Counted from the first letter of the stretch, positions 27,010-36,678 are shown. The stretch: 64,000 nt of DNA from a virus (IMGVR_UViG_3300037840_000216:1-64000); one strand, 5' to 3'. The notes: generated from the letters alone by a model not told the origin. Program-made: numbers and translations.

Positions 27010-28102
27010 GCATAAACTGGAGTACCGAGACTTCGTAGATGCCATCGATCTTGACGTTTTCGAGGAGGCGATCGGATTTGAACCTCTAGAACATCGTAAC
27101 GGCGAGGATATCGGCTACTGTCCAGACTTTTGGGGCTTGCATAAGCATGGAGATACAACAGGCAAGTTCGCCATCAATCGCGAGAAGCGCGTCTACCATT
27201 GTTTTGTTTGTTCGGGAGGAACGCTTCTTTCATTGGCTATGGAGCATAACCAGATGGATGAAGAGACAGCGACCGAGTGGCTCTATCAGTTTGCCCATGG
27301 TGACACTCGTACCGACACTGAATTCGTGGATGACTTTATGAAACTGCTCGATGACTACGCGGAGAAGAAGGGTGACAGGATGCCCTACTTCAACGAGCAC
27401 GTTCTGAAACAGTTCGACGCGGCCTACCATGCGCTCGACCTGGATGGTGAGCCTATTTCTTGGTACGAGGAGCGTGGCATCTCCGAAGAGATTCAGCAGG
27501 CGTATCGTCTCTGTTACGGCGCGAACCACAAGAAGGTCGCTCCCATCCGGGGAGGAGAGAAGATCGCTGAGGACTACTTCGGGCCGTGCATTGCCTTCCC
27601 GCACTTCTGGGAGGGCCGACTGGTCGGATGGCAACATCGCTGGCTCAACCATGGCAAAGACACGCCCAAGTGGCTCCCCAAGTACACAAACACCAGCGAC
27701 TTCCCCAAAAAACAGACCCTCTACAACTACGATCGGGCGATCAAACATCCTGCTAGCCGAGTGGTGGTGGTGGAGTCATGCCCAACAGCAGGCTTCCTCG
27801 AAAGCATGAAAATCCCTGCCGTGGGTGCCTTCGGATCGGGGATTACCGAGGGACAGCTACGTCTCTTGCGCCGCTTTACGGAGGGAGTGATCTTCGCACC
27901 CGACAACGACAAGCCTGGTGTCAAGTTCGCCAACATCGGTCGCGCCTACCTAGAGCGCTACATTGACGTGACTGTGCTGAAGCCCGTGGAGCTAGGCGAG
28001 GGTGCCGATCTGGGCGACTATATGAAAACCGATGACCCCGTGGGCAATCTGTACGACCACTTGGAAACAGCCGTAGAGGACGATGTTTTCGGGATCTTCT
28101 GA
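27002..28102 (+). CDS. DnaG-like primase
   Basis: The 366-residue protein has an N-terminal CHC2-type zinc domain (Cys40, His47/His49, Cys67 and Cys70: GYCPDFWGLHKH ... YHCFVCSGG). It has a TOPRIM region (VVVVESCPTAGFLESM, AVGAFGSGITEGQLRLL, GVIFAPDNDKPGVKFA), where the acidic residues (E in VVVES, D-x-D in APDNDK) bind metal. It synthesises RNA primers for the DnaE-type polymerase. It is shorter than bacterial DnaG and lacks an obvious C-terminal helicase-interaction domain. Confidence 0.88.
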   Translation: MSRHKLEYRDFVDAIDLDVFEEAIGFEPLEHRNGEDIGYCPDFWGLHKHGDTTGKFAINREKRVYHCFVCSGGTLLSLAMEHNQMDEETATEWLYQFAHGDTRTDTEFVDDFMKLLDDYAEKKGDRMPYFNEHVLKQFDAAYHALDLDGEPISWYEERGISEEIQQAYRLCYGANHKKVAPIRGGEKIAEDYFGPCIAFPHFWEGRLVGWQHRWLNHGKDTPKWLPKYTNTSDFPKKQTLYNYDRAIKHPASRVVVVESCPTAGFLESMKIPAVGAFGSGITEGQLRLLRRFTEGVIFAPDNDKPGVKFANIGRAYLERYIDVTVLKPVELGEGADLGDYMKTDDPVGNLYDHLETAVEDDVFGIF

Positions 28103-28115
28103 GAGCTAATAGGTG

Positions 28116-28274
28116 ATGGGATTTACGAAGACACAGAGTGTTGAGAAGGCGGAGGTCTTGACCCCCGATGAACATCAACATATCTTCCAGGGTCTTCGTA
28201 AACTGGGCAAGACCTCAGTAAAAGACCTTACTGAGGTCGAGCGTAAGCGTCTGCTAGACTCTCCATCAGAGTAA
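28116..28274 (+). CDS. 52-residue protein, unknown function
   Basis: The frame encodes MGFTKTQSVEKAEVLTPDEH followed by a charged helical segment (LGKTSVKDLTEVERKRLLD). The start context is TAATAGGTGATG. It is below common gene-finder cutoffs, lies in the operon between primase and the ssDNA-binding candidate, and has the codon use of its neighbours. Function is unknown. Confidence 0.6.
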   Translation: MGFTKTQSVEKAEVLTPDEHQHIFQGLRKLGKTSVKDLTEVERKRLLDSPSE

Positions 28275-28356
28275 TCTAGTTCGGTCCAGAAGGATCCTGC
28301 TACACTCATAACGACAACGGCAATCGGGCTATGCCCGGCCAAAGGAGAAAGACTAG

Positions 28357-29442
28357 ATGTCTGAAATTCGACGAGGTTCCGCAGCAATCCAGGACGCAGC
28401 TAAATCGTCCGACGGCGGTGAGTTCCGCCCCTTCCTTCCGTCGATCTACTGGAAGGATGACCAAGAGGAGCATTACGTCCTCTTCCTCAATGAGGTAGAT
28501 GACATGCCGCTCTTCGACATGATCCAGTATATTCCGACGGACAGCGGCTTCTTCCAGGAAACTGTGTCGAAGACCGACCCGTTCTTCGGAGAGCGCGGCG
28601 ATGGATTCGTGGACGATTGGGATGCCACCGTGCGCAAAACCAACGTCGCCATCGCAGTCGAGCTTGAGCCCATCGTGGAGATCGTGAACAAACGTCGCAA
28701 GCCGCGTGGCTTCGAGGTCAAGACAATCGAGTACGAGCGTCGTATCTTCGATGATGACGGCGAGGCTACTGGCGAGACAGAAGAAGTGACCGCTCCGGCT
28801 ATTGGGTATGTAGCCCAGAGCCCGAACAACTTCTTCAACCAGATCAGCAACTATGATGTCAACGAGTATCCGGTCACCGCGACGGCGCTGAAGATTACCC
28901 GCATTGGCAAGGACAAGTCCACGACCTACCAGCTTGTCGGTTATGACGAACTGCCGATCGATCTGTCCAATCTCGTCGGGTACATCGACGGCATCAGCTA
29001 CCTGGGCGACGAGCTAACCCCTCTCCTGGATGAGATCGAGGATCTTTCCCCGGAGGATGCGGCTCTTGCCATCGGCAAGAAGCTCCTTGACAAACGCGAA
29101 GAGGAGTTGATCGATGACGAGCGTTACCAGGAGTTGCTTGGTGGCGTCACGGAGTCGATGGACAAGTTCGGCAACAAGAAAAAGAAAAACAAGAAGGACA
29201 AAGACCCCCCGAGGAGCCGCGCTGCTTCGCGTCGTACGACGAAAGCGAAGGAGGCGGAGCCAGAGGACGCATCAGGAGATGAGCCGGGCGAGCCTGCATC
29301 TGACTCTGAGCCGACCGAGGAGGCGGAGTCTGCTCGCAAAGCGAAAGCGGCCAAAAAAGCAGCTTCGACTAAACAGACTCCTGAGACGCGCATGGCAGAG
29401 TTGCGCGCCAAGGCAGCCGAGAGAGCAGCAGCGCGAAAGTAA
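28357..29442 (+). CDS. Putative single-stranded DNA-binding protein
   Basis: The 361-residue protein has a large N-terminal folded domain (FRPFLPSIYWKDDQEEHYVL, FLNEVDDMPLFDMIQYIPTD) and an extended C-terminal tail of alternating acidic and Lys/Arg/Ala-rich stretches (from about 265 to the end). The size, operon position between primase and polymerase, and low-complexity charged tail resemble the ssDNA-binding proteins of large actinobacterial phages; this is an inference from recall. It has AAAGGAG before the ATG. The promoter candidate is TGCTACACT near 28306. Confidence 0.55.
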   Translation: MSEIRRGSAAIQDAAKSSDGGEFRPFLPSIYWKDDQEEHYVLFLNEVDDMPLFDMIQYIPTDSGFFQETVSKTDPFFGERGDGFVDDWDATVRKTNVAIAVELEPIVEIVNKRRKPRGFEVKTIEYERRIFDDDGEATGETEEVTAPAIGYVAQSPNNFFNQISNYDVNEYPVTATALKITRIGKDKSTTYQLVGYDELPIDLSNLVGYIDGISYLGDELTPLLDEIEDLSPEDAALAIGKKLLDKREEELIDDERYQELLGGVTESMDKFGNKKKKNKKDKDPPRSRAASRRTTKAKEAEPEDASGDEPGEPASDSEPTEEAESARKAKAAKKAASTKQTPETRMAELRAKAAERAAARK

Positions 29443-29447
29443 CGCGC

Positions 29448-29894
29448 GTGCTTGATCCGCAAGGACCATATGCCCTATTCACCGATGGGTCGGCCTATTA
29501 CAAAGACGGCTCCGGTGGATGGGCATATGTAATCATCGATCGTTTCGGAAACGAGGAGATTGGCTCTGGCTATGTCTCTGATACAACGAACAATCGTATG
29601 GAGATGCAGGCGTGGATCGAGGGCTTGAATCATTTGGTCGAGACTCTTGGTCCGTGCAGTGTCCTTGTCTACAGTGACAGCCAATACGTAGGAAACGGAG
29701 CTTTGCGTCTATATCCGTCGCCCGATATGGGACGATCAAAAAACCAGGATCTATGGATTGAGATCGATGAGGCCATTGACCAACACCAATCGGTAGAGTT
29801 CGTATGGGTCAAGGGACATCACGAGAGCCGTTACAATCAACTAGTTGATGAGCTAGCCGGAAACGCGAGACGTAATGGTATTCAAGAGATTTAG
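29448..29894 (+). CDS. rnhA: Ribonuclease H (type I)
   Basis: The 148-residue protein has the RNase HI core: LFTDGSAYYKDGSGGWAYVI (first Asp), NNRMEMQAWIEGL (Glu), VLVYSDSQYVGNG (Asp) and VKGHHESRYNQLVDELAG (His and final Asp). It removes RNA primers from lagging-strand fragments. It starts at a GTG (29448). Confidence 0.9.
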   Translation: MLDPQGPYALFTDGSAYYKDGSGGWAYVIIDRFGNEEIGSGYVSDTTNNRMEMQAWIEGLNHLVETLGPCSVLVYSDSQYVGNGALRLYPSPDMGRSKNQDLWIEIDEAIDQHQSVEFVWVKGHHESRYNQLVDELAGNARRNGIQEI

Positions 29895-30030
29895 ACGCAG
29901 ACGCATCGAACGAAAACTCTATTGGCTTAGGTGGGAGCAGGATCATTTTGAGTGGTACTGGCCTCCTTCTCGTATGCATACGGAATTGAAAATTCGCTCA
30001 CTCGAAGAACGATTGCTGCGATTTATATGA
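29875..30030 (+). CDS. 51-residue basic protein, unknown function
   Basis: The frame begins MVFKRFRRRRIERKLYWLRW and ends IRSLEERLLRF. It overlaps the RNase H 3' end by 20 nt, and its stop overlaps the DnaE start (ATGA). The very basic, aromatic sequence suggests nucleic-acid contact. The tight overlaps support translation. Confidence 0.6.
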   Translation: MVFKRFRRRRIERKLYWLRWEQDHFEWYWPPSRMHTELKIRSLEERLLRFI

Positions 30031-33000
30031 GCCTCCATGTACATAGCGAGTACTCCTCTCTTGATGGATGGTCCACGGTCGATGAGATCGCGGAGCGCAT
30101 GCTTGAGATCAAGTGCCCGTTCTGCGGATTGACCGATCACGGCGTAGTCGCGGGTCACATCGAGTTCGACAAAGCCATGCGCAGCCGTGGCCTCAACCCT
30201 GTGTTCGGGGCGGAGCTATACCACGGTGTGAAATTCGATGACCTCAAGAAAAACGAGCGCGACCAGGCGCACCTAATCGCCCTGGCCATGACCGACGAAG
30301 GTCTGCGCAACCTCTGGCGGCTGACCAACGCAACCTCTGATCGGGATCACTTCCATCACGTTGGGCGAGTCACCAACGATGACATCGTGAAGTACAAGGA
30401 GGGGATCATCTTCACGTCGGCGTGCCCGCTGGGGCTTGTGCCACAAGGTCTGCTCAAAGGCGACAGCACGATGCTCAACTGGTACCTCGACAATCTGGGA
30501 GACAATTTCCGCATGGAGATCACCACGTACCCCGGCGATGTCGAGTGGCGCGACTCAGACTCGGAGGACGATGAGGATGTGATTGTCACCCCGCGCCTCA
30601 TCAACGAACTTGTCGTGGATGCTGCGCAGGAGCGCGGTGTCAAGATCACATATGGAGACGACGGCCACTATGCCCGCCCGGACCAGTACGAGGAGCACGA
30701 TATGTACATCGCTGCGCAGACACGGCAGTCGATCTACACGCCGGTCGAGGATCGCAAGATGTGGCACCCGCCTGGAGCCCTGTGCATCAAGGACGAGAAG
30801 ACCGTACGCGAGAACCTTGGCTATCTGCCTGAGTCCGTGGTCGATGAGGCTATCGCTAACACGTACGAGATCGGCGAAGCCGCTGACGCCCACCTACCAG
30901 ACGTAGGTAAAGCGCACATGCCGCTCTTCGTGCCGGGCGACTGCCCGTGGCTCGATGACCCAGAGGAGGACGTAGCTGCGCTCTTCACACGGCTCGTGTC
31001 GGAAGGCATCGAACGGATCTACGCTGGTACGGAGCACGAGGCAGAGGCCGTGGAGAAAGCCATCCACGAGATGGAAGTCCTCATGGAGGACCACCTGGAG
31101 CACTACTTCCTCCTGGCATGGGACGTGATCCAGTTCTGCAAAATGGAAGGGATCAACGTCGGGCCGGGACGAGGGTCGTCTGCCGGTGCGATCGTAGCCT
31201 ACGCGCTCGGTATCACCGACGTGGACCCCCTGCACTACGACTTGTACTTCGAGCGTTTCTGGAACAAGGGGCGCACCGACGGTTTCCCCGACATCGATAC
31301 TGACTTCGCCAAGTCACGACGCGGCGAGATCCTTGACTACCTGATCGATCGCATCGGCTATGAGCGCGTGTGCTCCATCGGCACCATCACTCGCATGAAG
31401 CCTGTGGCTGTCATCGAGAAGCTAGCGATGGCATGCGAGATCGATCATGTGGAAATGGAGCAACTGAAGAAGATCGTCAAGCAAACCAAGGACATCGAAA
31501 TCCACGGCCACGAACAGATCGGTTGGAGCCCTGAGTTCGAGCCTGACAAGGTGATCTACGTCAATAGCTCCACGGAGATGAACCCCGAGGGTGACAAAGT
31601 AGGAGAAGAAATCGATGAGTGGATCGGCTTTGATCAACATCAAGCTCGATCAAAGCGTGCCAAGTTCGTGGCGATGTGTGAACACGCCTGCTCCCGCAAC
31701 AGCAACTACGGCATCCACGCATCGGGCATCGTGGTTGCAGACATCGATCTTTCCGACTACGCTCCAGCTTACCGTCGCGGAGGCAAGGACGGTATCCCGG
31801 CCACGCAGTTCCCCATGTCCACAGTCGAGAAGCGCATGCTCCTCAAGCTTGATGTCCTGGGGCTCAAGACGCTCGATACGCTAGCCGAGTGGGACAAACT
31901 CATGAAGGCCAAAGGCGTCGAGACTGAGTGGTCGGGCCTCGACCTTCAGGACCACCCCGAGGAGATGTGGGACCTACTAGAGGAAGGGTTTGTCTCCGGC
32001 GTCTTCCAGGTCGAGACACCATTGGGTAAGAAACTCGCCGAAAAACTGAAACCACGCTCCATCGAGGAGCTAGCAGTCCTGGGCTCCTTGAACCGACCTG
32101 GCCCGCAGCGCGATGGTGTGCCGAACCGTTACATCGCCCGCATGGAGGGGCGCAGCGAGATCACCTATCCGCACCCGATGCTGGAACAGATCCTCAAACC
32201 GACATACGGACTCTTTGTGTACCAGGAGCAGATCATCAGGTTCATGGGTGCCCTTGGGTACTCGCTAGGCGACGCGGATGCCGTGCGAAAGATCCTGGGA
32301 AAGAAGCACCCGGAGAAGCTGAGTGAAATCTTCGACGGCTTCAACGAGTGGGATAAAAAGGGCTTCCTCGCTGTCGCGATGGAGAAAGGATTCACCAAGG
32401 AGTCAGCGACAGAGGTCTGGAAAGGCATCGAAGGGTTCGCTAGCTACTCGTTCAACAAGAGTCACGCCGTCGCCTACGCGATCATTGGGTTCCGTTGCCT
32501 ATACGCTAAGTACTACGGACCTCAAGAGTTCTACATCGCCTGCATACGCACCGTGGACAAGCAGAAGCGCGCGGAACTCACCCCCGAATACATCAAGGAG
32601 GCTAGGCGTGCCGGAATCAAGGTGCTGCCGCCCGACATCCGTTACTCTCAGGCTCAGGTGGACGTGCATGACGGCAATATCTACTTCGGATTCGGGGATG
32701 TCAAGGGCGTTGGCACAAGCGGAGAGTACTTGGTCACGCTGCGCGACGAGGAGCAGTTCGAGATCGAATCACCCGATGAGTTCGAGGAGATGTTGAAGTG
32801 CTACAACGACATCGAACTGGCCCGCAAGAAGCAAGCACAGGCAAAGGGCGAACCCTTCCCCGCAACCTGGAAGTCACCGAAACAACTACTCAACGAGAAA
32901 AAGCTCTCGCTGATCCACGCCGCCGGGGCCTGGGACGAACTGGAAGAAACCGCTGTAGACCTCAAGACCAAGCAGAAATGCGAGCTTGAGCTACTGAGCG

Positions 33001-33431
33001 TGATCCTCACCGACAACACAGAGGAGATATTGGCTGATCACGAGGAAGAGCTTGAACAGTGCTCGTCGTGGGATCAGGCGGTCATGTCGTGGGAGGACAA
33101 AGAGGATGACCCTGACCAGCACATCGATTGGACATACGAGGACACTGGCGAGGAGGTTCCTATGGCCAAGCGCTACAGGGACTATCGTCTACCTGGTATC
33201 ATCACAGGAGTCAAACCGACGAAGGTCAGGGCTACCGGAAAGGCGATGGGCATCATCACTATCGAGCACGGCAGGCACGAGTTGTCGTTCGCTTGCTTCT
33301 CCAACAAGTGGCCCTCTAACAAGTTCATGTTCAAGCCACACAACGTCGGGATCTTCACGATCCGGCAATCCGCCCCCACCGACAAGCGTGGCGACGGTTA
33401 TCACTTTGAGGCCGGGCGACTGCTAACATGA
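30027..33431 (+). CDS. dnaE: DNA polymerase III alpha-type (DnaE) replicative polymerase
   Basis: The 1134-residue protein begins with a PHP domain (MSLHVHSEYSSLDGWS with His4/His6, then FCGLTDHG, then FGAELYHG). The C-family polymerase core follows: GPGRGSSAGAIVAYALGITD and the catalytic PDIDTDF (about 418-424), with GIHASGIVVADIDLSDYAP downstream. Fingers and HhH regions follow (YSFNKSHAVAYAIIGFRCLY). A C-terminal OB-like segment (PGIITGVKPTKVRATGK) ends the protein. It is the replicative polymerase of the phage. The start at 30027 overlaps the upstream stop as ATGA and gives the PHP motif at the very N-terminus. Confidence 0.95.
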   Translation: MSLHVHSEYSSLDGWSTVDEIAERMLEIKCPFCGLTDHGVVAGHIEFDKAMRSRGLNPVFGAELYHGVKFDDLKKNERDQAHLIALAMTDEGLRNLWRLTNATSDRDHFHHVGRVTNDDIVKYKEGIIFTSACPLGLVPQGLLKGDSTMLNWYLDNLGDNFRMEITTYPGDVEWRDSDSEDDEDVIVTPRLINELVVDAAQERGVKITYGDDGHYARPDQYEEHDMYIAAQTRQSIYTPVEDRKMWHPPGALCIKDEKTVRENLGYLPESVVDEAIANTYEIGEAADAHLPDVGKAHMPLFVPGDCPWLDDPEEDVAALFTRLVSEGIERIYAGTEHEAEAVEKAIHEMEVLMEDHLEHYFLLAWDVIQFCKMEGINVGPGRGSSAGAIVAYALGITDVDPLHYDLYFERFWNKGRTDGFPDIDTDFAKSRRGEILDYLIDRIGYERVCSIGTITRMKPVAVIEKLAMACEIDHVEMEQLKKIVKQTKDIEIHGHEQIGWSPEFEPDKVIYVNSSTEMNPEGDKVGEEIDEWIGFDQHQARSKRAKFVAMCEHACSRNSNYGIHASGIVVADIDLSDYAPAYRRGGKDGIPATQFPMSTVEKRMLLKLDVLGLKTLDTLAEWDKLMKAKGVETEWSGLDLQDHPEEMWDLLEEGFVSGVFQVETPLGKKLAEKLKPRSIEELAVLGSLNRPGPQRDGVPNRYIARMEGRSEITYPHPMLEQILKPTYGLFVYQEQIIRFMGALGYSLGDADAVRKILGKKHPEKLSEIFDGFNEWDKKGFLAVAMEKGFTKESATEVWKGIEGFASYSFNKSHAVAYAIIGFRCLYAKYYGPQEFYIACIRTVDKQKRAELTPEYIKEARRAGIKVLPPDIRYSQAQVDVHDGNIYFGFGDVKGVGTSGEYLVTLRDEEQFEIESPDEFEEMLKCYNDIELARKKQAQAKGEPFPATWKSPKQLLNEKKLSLIHAAGAWDELEETAVDLKTKQKCELELLSVILTDNTEEILADHEEELEQCSSWDQAVMSWEDKEDDPDQHIDWTYEDTGEEVPMAKRYRDYRLPGIITGVKPTKVRATGKAMGIITIEHGRHELSFACFSNKWPSNKFMFKPHNVGIFTIRQSAPTDKRGDGYHFEAGRLLT

Positions 33432-33661
33432 AGGATATGTTGAGGATATTCGTATTGCACTCAAACGGTACATGGACAGTTGATCATCCGCGCCTAAGCG
33501 ATGTACAGACGCCCCCCGAGGTCGTTGAAAAGAAAGAGCTTGATCAAGTGTTGGATGTTTTGTATCAAATGCAACACACGGCTAACTGGACCTTTTCGCC
33601 TAAAAGTAAACTCGTCGAGCGCGCTGAAGCTATTCTTCGAAAGTACAAAAGACTCAAATGA
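33428..33661 (+). CDS. Hypothetical small protein
   Basis: The 77-residue protein overlaps the polymerase stop by 4 nt and the RecA start by 4 nt (ATGA on both sides). It has an amphipathic helical middle (EVVEKKELDQVLDVLYQMQH) and a Lys/Arg-rich end. No family was recognised. Confidence 0.7.
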   Translation: MKDMLRIFVLHSNGTWTVDHPRLSDVQTPPEVVEKKELDQVLDVLYQMQHTANWTFSPKSKLVERAEAILRKYKRLK

Positions 33662-34749
33662 GTAAGCAAACGCAACGAAAAAAGCTAGATGCAATGAAGA
33701 CGAGCGCCATCAGAAACTACGGGCCACGCTCTGCCGCCTTTGGAAGCGAGCACTATGTCTTCAACGCTGTGTCCACGGGCTCCCTCATGCTGGACTACAA
33801 GCTCGGCACCGGGGGCGTCATCTATGGCGGTCTGGTTGAGGTCTTTGGAGCCAACGGACTCGGTAAGAGTAGCGCCCTTCTCTACGGCACGCTCGCCAAT
33901 GTACAGAAGGAAGAAAAGCTCGCGGCCTTGATCGCAACGGAGCCTATCTTCGACAAGAAGTGGGCAGCCAAGCTCGGGCTCGATCCCGACTTCCTCCTCA
34001 TCCTCAGGCCGGAAAACGCGCAAGAGGCATTCGACATGATGCGCGATCTGACGTTCAACACCGATATCGACTTCATCGGTATGGACTCGCTCGGCGCGAT
34101 GGGTAATGAATCGAGCCAGAAAGAGGGCGGTAGGCCAAAGGCGTACGGCATCTCTGGCGAGGTCACGTCTGGGCTCAACGACATCATGCCTCGGGTGTAC
34201 AAGGCCAACAAGGGGATCATGGTCATCAACCAGCAACGCCAGGCTGGGTCCGCGAACGGCAACACCTTCTACGAGTCACCCGGTGGAGAGGCCCTGAAGC
34301 ACCACGCCTGGGTGCGCATCCAGGTCAAGCCTGGGGCGAAGAAATACCAGGTCAAGATAGATGGTGAGGACGTGCTTGCCGGTCGAGAACTGAAGTGTAC
34401 CTTCAAGAAGCCAAGCAAGGTGTCACACCTACTTGGCAAGGCGGCGGAGTTTGACTTCTACACGGTCGAACACCCAGACTTCGAAAACCTGATCGGCATC
34501 GACCAGGTGGGCGACTATGTGAAAGTGGCCAAGGTCACAGGTGTCTTCAAATCACAGGGCTCGTGGCTCGAACATCCCGTGTTCCCCAAAGGGAAAATCC
34601 AGGGCATTCCCAAGGCACGCAAATTCTTCACCAAAGAGCCCGAGGCGATGGAGGCTGTGCGCAAAGATGTGATGAGCGTTATGGTTCAGCAAGAGCTTGA
34701 GGCTCAAGAGAAGTCTGGTCCTCCAACTGACGAGGAGCAGAGCGACTGA
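33658..34749 (+). CDS. recA: RecA-family recombinase
   Basis: The 363-residue protein has the RecA core: GGLVEVFGANGLGKSSALLY (Walker A about 64-71), DIDFIGMDSLGAMG (Walker B), and an L2-like region KGIMVINQQRQAGSANGNTF with the conserved Asn-Gln. It catalyses strand exchange for phage recombination and replication restart. It is closer to phage UvsX/RecA forms than to host RecA by its shortened C-terminus. It lies between the polymerase and nuclease genes. Confidence 0.92.
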   Translation: MSKQTQRKKLDAMKTSAIRNYGPRSAAFGSEHYVFNAVSTGSLMLDYKLGTGGVIYGGLVEVFGANGLGKSSALLYGTLANVQKEEKLAALIATEPIFDKKWAAKLGLDPDFLLILRPENAQEAFDMMRDLTFNTDIDFIGMDSLGAMGNESSQKEGGRPKAYGISGEVTSGLNDIMPRVYKANKGIMVINQQRQAGSANGNTFYESPGGEALKHHAWVRIQVKPGAKKYQVKIDGEDVLAGRELKCTFKKPSKVSHLLGKAAEFDFYTVEHPDFENLIGIDQVGDYVKVAKVTGVFKSQGSWLEHPVFPKGKIQGIPKARKFFTKEPEAMEAVRKDVMSVMVQQELEAQEKSGPPTDEEQSD

Positions 34750-34892
34750 TGCTGGGAATCAAGCTTTGGTATACGCCTGGCCCTAACGGTTGCATGCGAT
34801 GCGGTGCCCAAACGCGGCTGGCATCACCGGGCTTCTTTACGATGCAACTGTGGTGCGAAAAATGCTTGCTCGAAACGGGGCGAGCGCGATAG
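34749..34892 (+). CDS. 47-residue zinc-ribbon protein
   Basis: The frame contains CMRCGAQTRL and LWCEKCLLETG, a double CxxC zinc ribbon. Its ATG overlaps the recA stop (TGATG). It overlaps the start of the next nuclease gene. It is below common length cutoffs. Function is unknown. Confidence 0.6.
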   Translation: MLGIKLWYTPGPNGCMRCGAQTRLASPGFFTMQLWCEKCLLETGRAR

Positions 34893-35245
34893 CACGTCGA
34901 GGATCGAGCAAGCGCCTCTCCGTAGAACAAGAGCACGCCATTGCTCATATCTACGGAGGCACTGTATCTCCTTCCTCGGGCGGGGCCGCTCATGACTACG
35001 GCGATGTAAGGTGTCCGGGGCTCCTGATAGAGTGTAAGGTCACGATGCAAGAGAAACGCCCCAAGATCCTGAAAGAGTTCGAGAAGATCGCTGCCGAGGC
35101 ATGGGCGGAGGGACGGGACCCTGCGCTCGCGCTGCGTTACTTCGCTCCCGAGAGCATCCTCGCCAACACCGATGGCTGGGTAGACCTCATAGTCCGACGT
35201 GTAGCTGATGATCATCCGCTTGCGCCAGGAGGTGAAGTCGAATGA
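34862..35245 (+). CDS. Small PD-(D/E)XK-type endonuclease (HJ-resolvase/VRR-NUC-like)
   Basis: The 127-residue protein contains EHAIAHIYGGTVSPSSGGA, HDYGDVRCPGLLIECKVT, where the GDV...ECK spacing matches PD-(D/E)XK nucleases of the Holliday-resolvase type, followed by KFEKIAAEAWAEG-like helices. The start at 34862 is preferred because the upstream part of the frame overlaps the zinc-ribbon gene; an ATG at 34790 is possible. It would act in recombination next to RecA. Confidence 0.75.
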   Translation: MLARNGASAIARRGSSKRLSVEQEHAIAHIYGGTVSPSSGGAAHDYGDVRCPGLLIECKVTMQEKRPKILKEFEKIAAEAWAEGRDPALALRYFAPESILANTDGWVDLIVRRVADDHPLAPGGEVE

Positions 35246-36036
35246 TGAAGCTTGACAAAACTCAGATCACCAAAAACCTCAGCAAGAAGTATAAGTACGT
35301 TCCCTATCTGGAGAAGGCGATTGCCACCTTCGAAGATGATTGGCAGTTCGTCTACACCGAAAAGGAACACGACCTATACTGGCACCCTTCCGGTCACTGC
35401 ATGCCACCTGCGACGGAGCTATACGCCATTGCGCAGGAGCAAGCAGAGCGCGAGAACATCTCGGGGTCGGTGCGCAAGGCTTTCCAGGTCGGCCACTTCT
35501 GGCATCAGTGGCTCCAGTACATTACCCTGCACAAGCTGGAGTTCTGCACCCCAGAGGCTATCGAGCGCCGCGTCCTGCGTAGCTGGGGAGGCAAGGAAGT
35601 TGCCAAGGTAGAAATCACCGAGGCAGGTCTGTCGGCAGGTGACTGGAAGCCTGCTCCCTTCCACGCTGTGGCAGGATCGGGTGATGTGGCTCCGCTGGAA
35701 GCTCCCGGCTGGACTGGCATTGTGGACTACAAGACCATGAACGCCAATAGCTTTGCGCAACAGAGGATTCCCGAGCGCTTCAACGCTAAGTATGAGTGTC
35801 AGATCAACATCTACATGGACCTCTTTGATCAGGCGCAGGCGATCATCTTGCCGATCAATAAGGACACAGGTGATTTCAAGGAGTTTTTGTACGAGCGCAA
35901 CCAAGACTTGATCGACACTATCTACGAGAAGTGGGAATTCGTGAGCGCATGCATTTCGGCTGAATCTGCACCTACAATAGATGATGACGGATTCTTCGAT
36001 ATCGATTCTCTCCTCACAGGACCAGTCTCAACGTGA
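35242..36036 (+). CDS. Cas4/RecB-like PD-(D/E)XK exonuclease
   Basis: The 264-residue protein has a RecB-family nuclease pattern: QVGHFWHQWLQYI (His), HAVAGSGDVAPLEAPGWTGI with VDYKTMNANSF (the D and D-x-K of the active site), and KYECQINIYMDLFDQAQA (QxxxY). No Cys cluster typical of Cas4 iron-sulphur proteins is seen, so a RecB-like exonuclease is more likely. It overlaps both neighbours. Confidence 0.8.
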   Translation: MMKLDKTQITKNLSKKYKYVPYLEKAIATFEDDWQFVYTEKEHDLYWHPSGHCMPPATELYAIAQEQAERENISGSVRKAFQVGHFWHQWLQYITLHKLEFCTPEAIERRVLRSWGGKEVAKVEITEAGLSAGDWKPAPFHAVAGSGDVAPLEAPGWTGIVDYKTMNANSFAQQRIPERFNAKYECQINIYMDLFDQAQAIILPINKDTGDFKEFLYERNQDLIDTIYEKWEFVSACISAESAPTIDDDGFFDIDSLLTGPVST

Positions 36037-36526
36037 GTGTCTGATCAAAGATTGTCCGCGCCCTGCCGTTGCTAAAGGATATTGTGGATCGCATTATGCA
36101 CGTCTACGGCAGGGACGTAATCTTGAGAATCCTCCGTTGCCCTCTTACGAGCCTCGAACATGTTCGGTCGAGGATTGTGAGTGGCCTTGTTACTGCCGGG
36201 ACCTATGTCAACGCCATCATCGCAAATGGCTGACCTACGGTGATCCGTGCGGCGGAAAGCAATATCGCCAACGTGGCACGGGTAGCTACTACAGTGGTGG
36301 ATATATTCGTATCGGCCAGCGCGGTCAACATCAACTCATCATGGAAGAAATACTAGGCCGCGCCCTGTATCCCGGTGAGACCGTTCATCACAAAAATGGC
36401 ATCAAGGATGATAACGATCCTGATAATCTAGAGCTACGGGCAAAAAATCATGGTCAAGGACAGACTATTCCTGATTTGCTAAAATGGGCACGTACAATCA
36501 TTGAACGTTACGAGGCGACAACGTGA
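35981..36526 (+). CDS. HNH endonuclease
   Basis: The protein (up to 181 residues) has two Cys/His pairs in its N-terminal half (CLIKDCPRPAVAKGYCGSHY, CSVEDCEWPCYCRDLCQRHH) and a C-terminal HNH core: GGYIRIGQRGQHQLIMEEIL, LYPGETVHHKNGIKDDNDPD-type motif. The most likely starts (35981 or 35984) lie inside the preceding gene. It is probably a homing endonuclease inserted in the recombination operon. Confidence 0.8.
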   Translation: MMTDSSISILSSQDQSQRECLIKDCPRPAVAKGYCGSHYARLRQGRNLENPPLPSYEPRTCSVEDCEWPCYCRDLCQRHHRKWLTYGDPCGGKQYRQRGTGSYYSGGYIRIGQRGQHQLIMEEILGRALYPGETVHHKNGIKDDNDPDNLELRAKNHGQGQTIPDLLKWARTIIERYEATT

Positions 36527-36678
36527 AAACGCATATCGATTATCTCAGCAAAGACGAAGAGAGCTACCTTCAAAAGTTGAAGGCTATCGCATACTTTTCT
36601 GTCAATCTAAAGGCTTTCGGTCGGGCATGTCGCACTCTTGCCGACATGATCGAGATTCATGAACGTATTGGCCATTGA
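36523..36678 (+). CDS. 51-residue helical protein, unknown function
   Basis: The GTG-started frame (VKTHIDYLSKDEESYLQKLK ...) overlaps the HNH stop by 4 nt and the RuvC start by 20 nt. It is probably a small operon gene. No family was recognised. Confidence 0.5.
   Translation: MKTHIDYLSKDEESYLQKLKAIAYFSVNLKAFGRACRTLADMIEIHERIGH

Noticed and set aside
35242-36036. A Cas4 protein and hence a CRISPR-linked system.
   Set aside because: The PD-(D/E)XK core is present but the iron-sulphur cysteines of Cas4 are not seen, and the context is replication and recombination.
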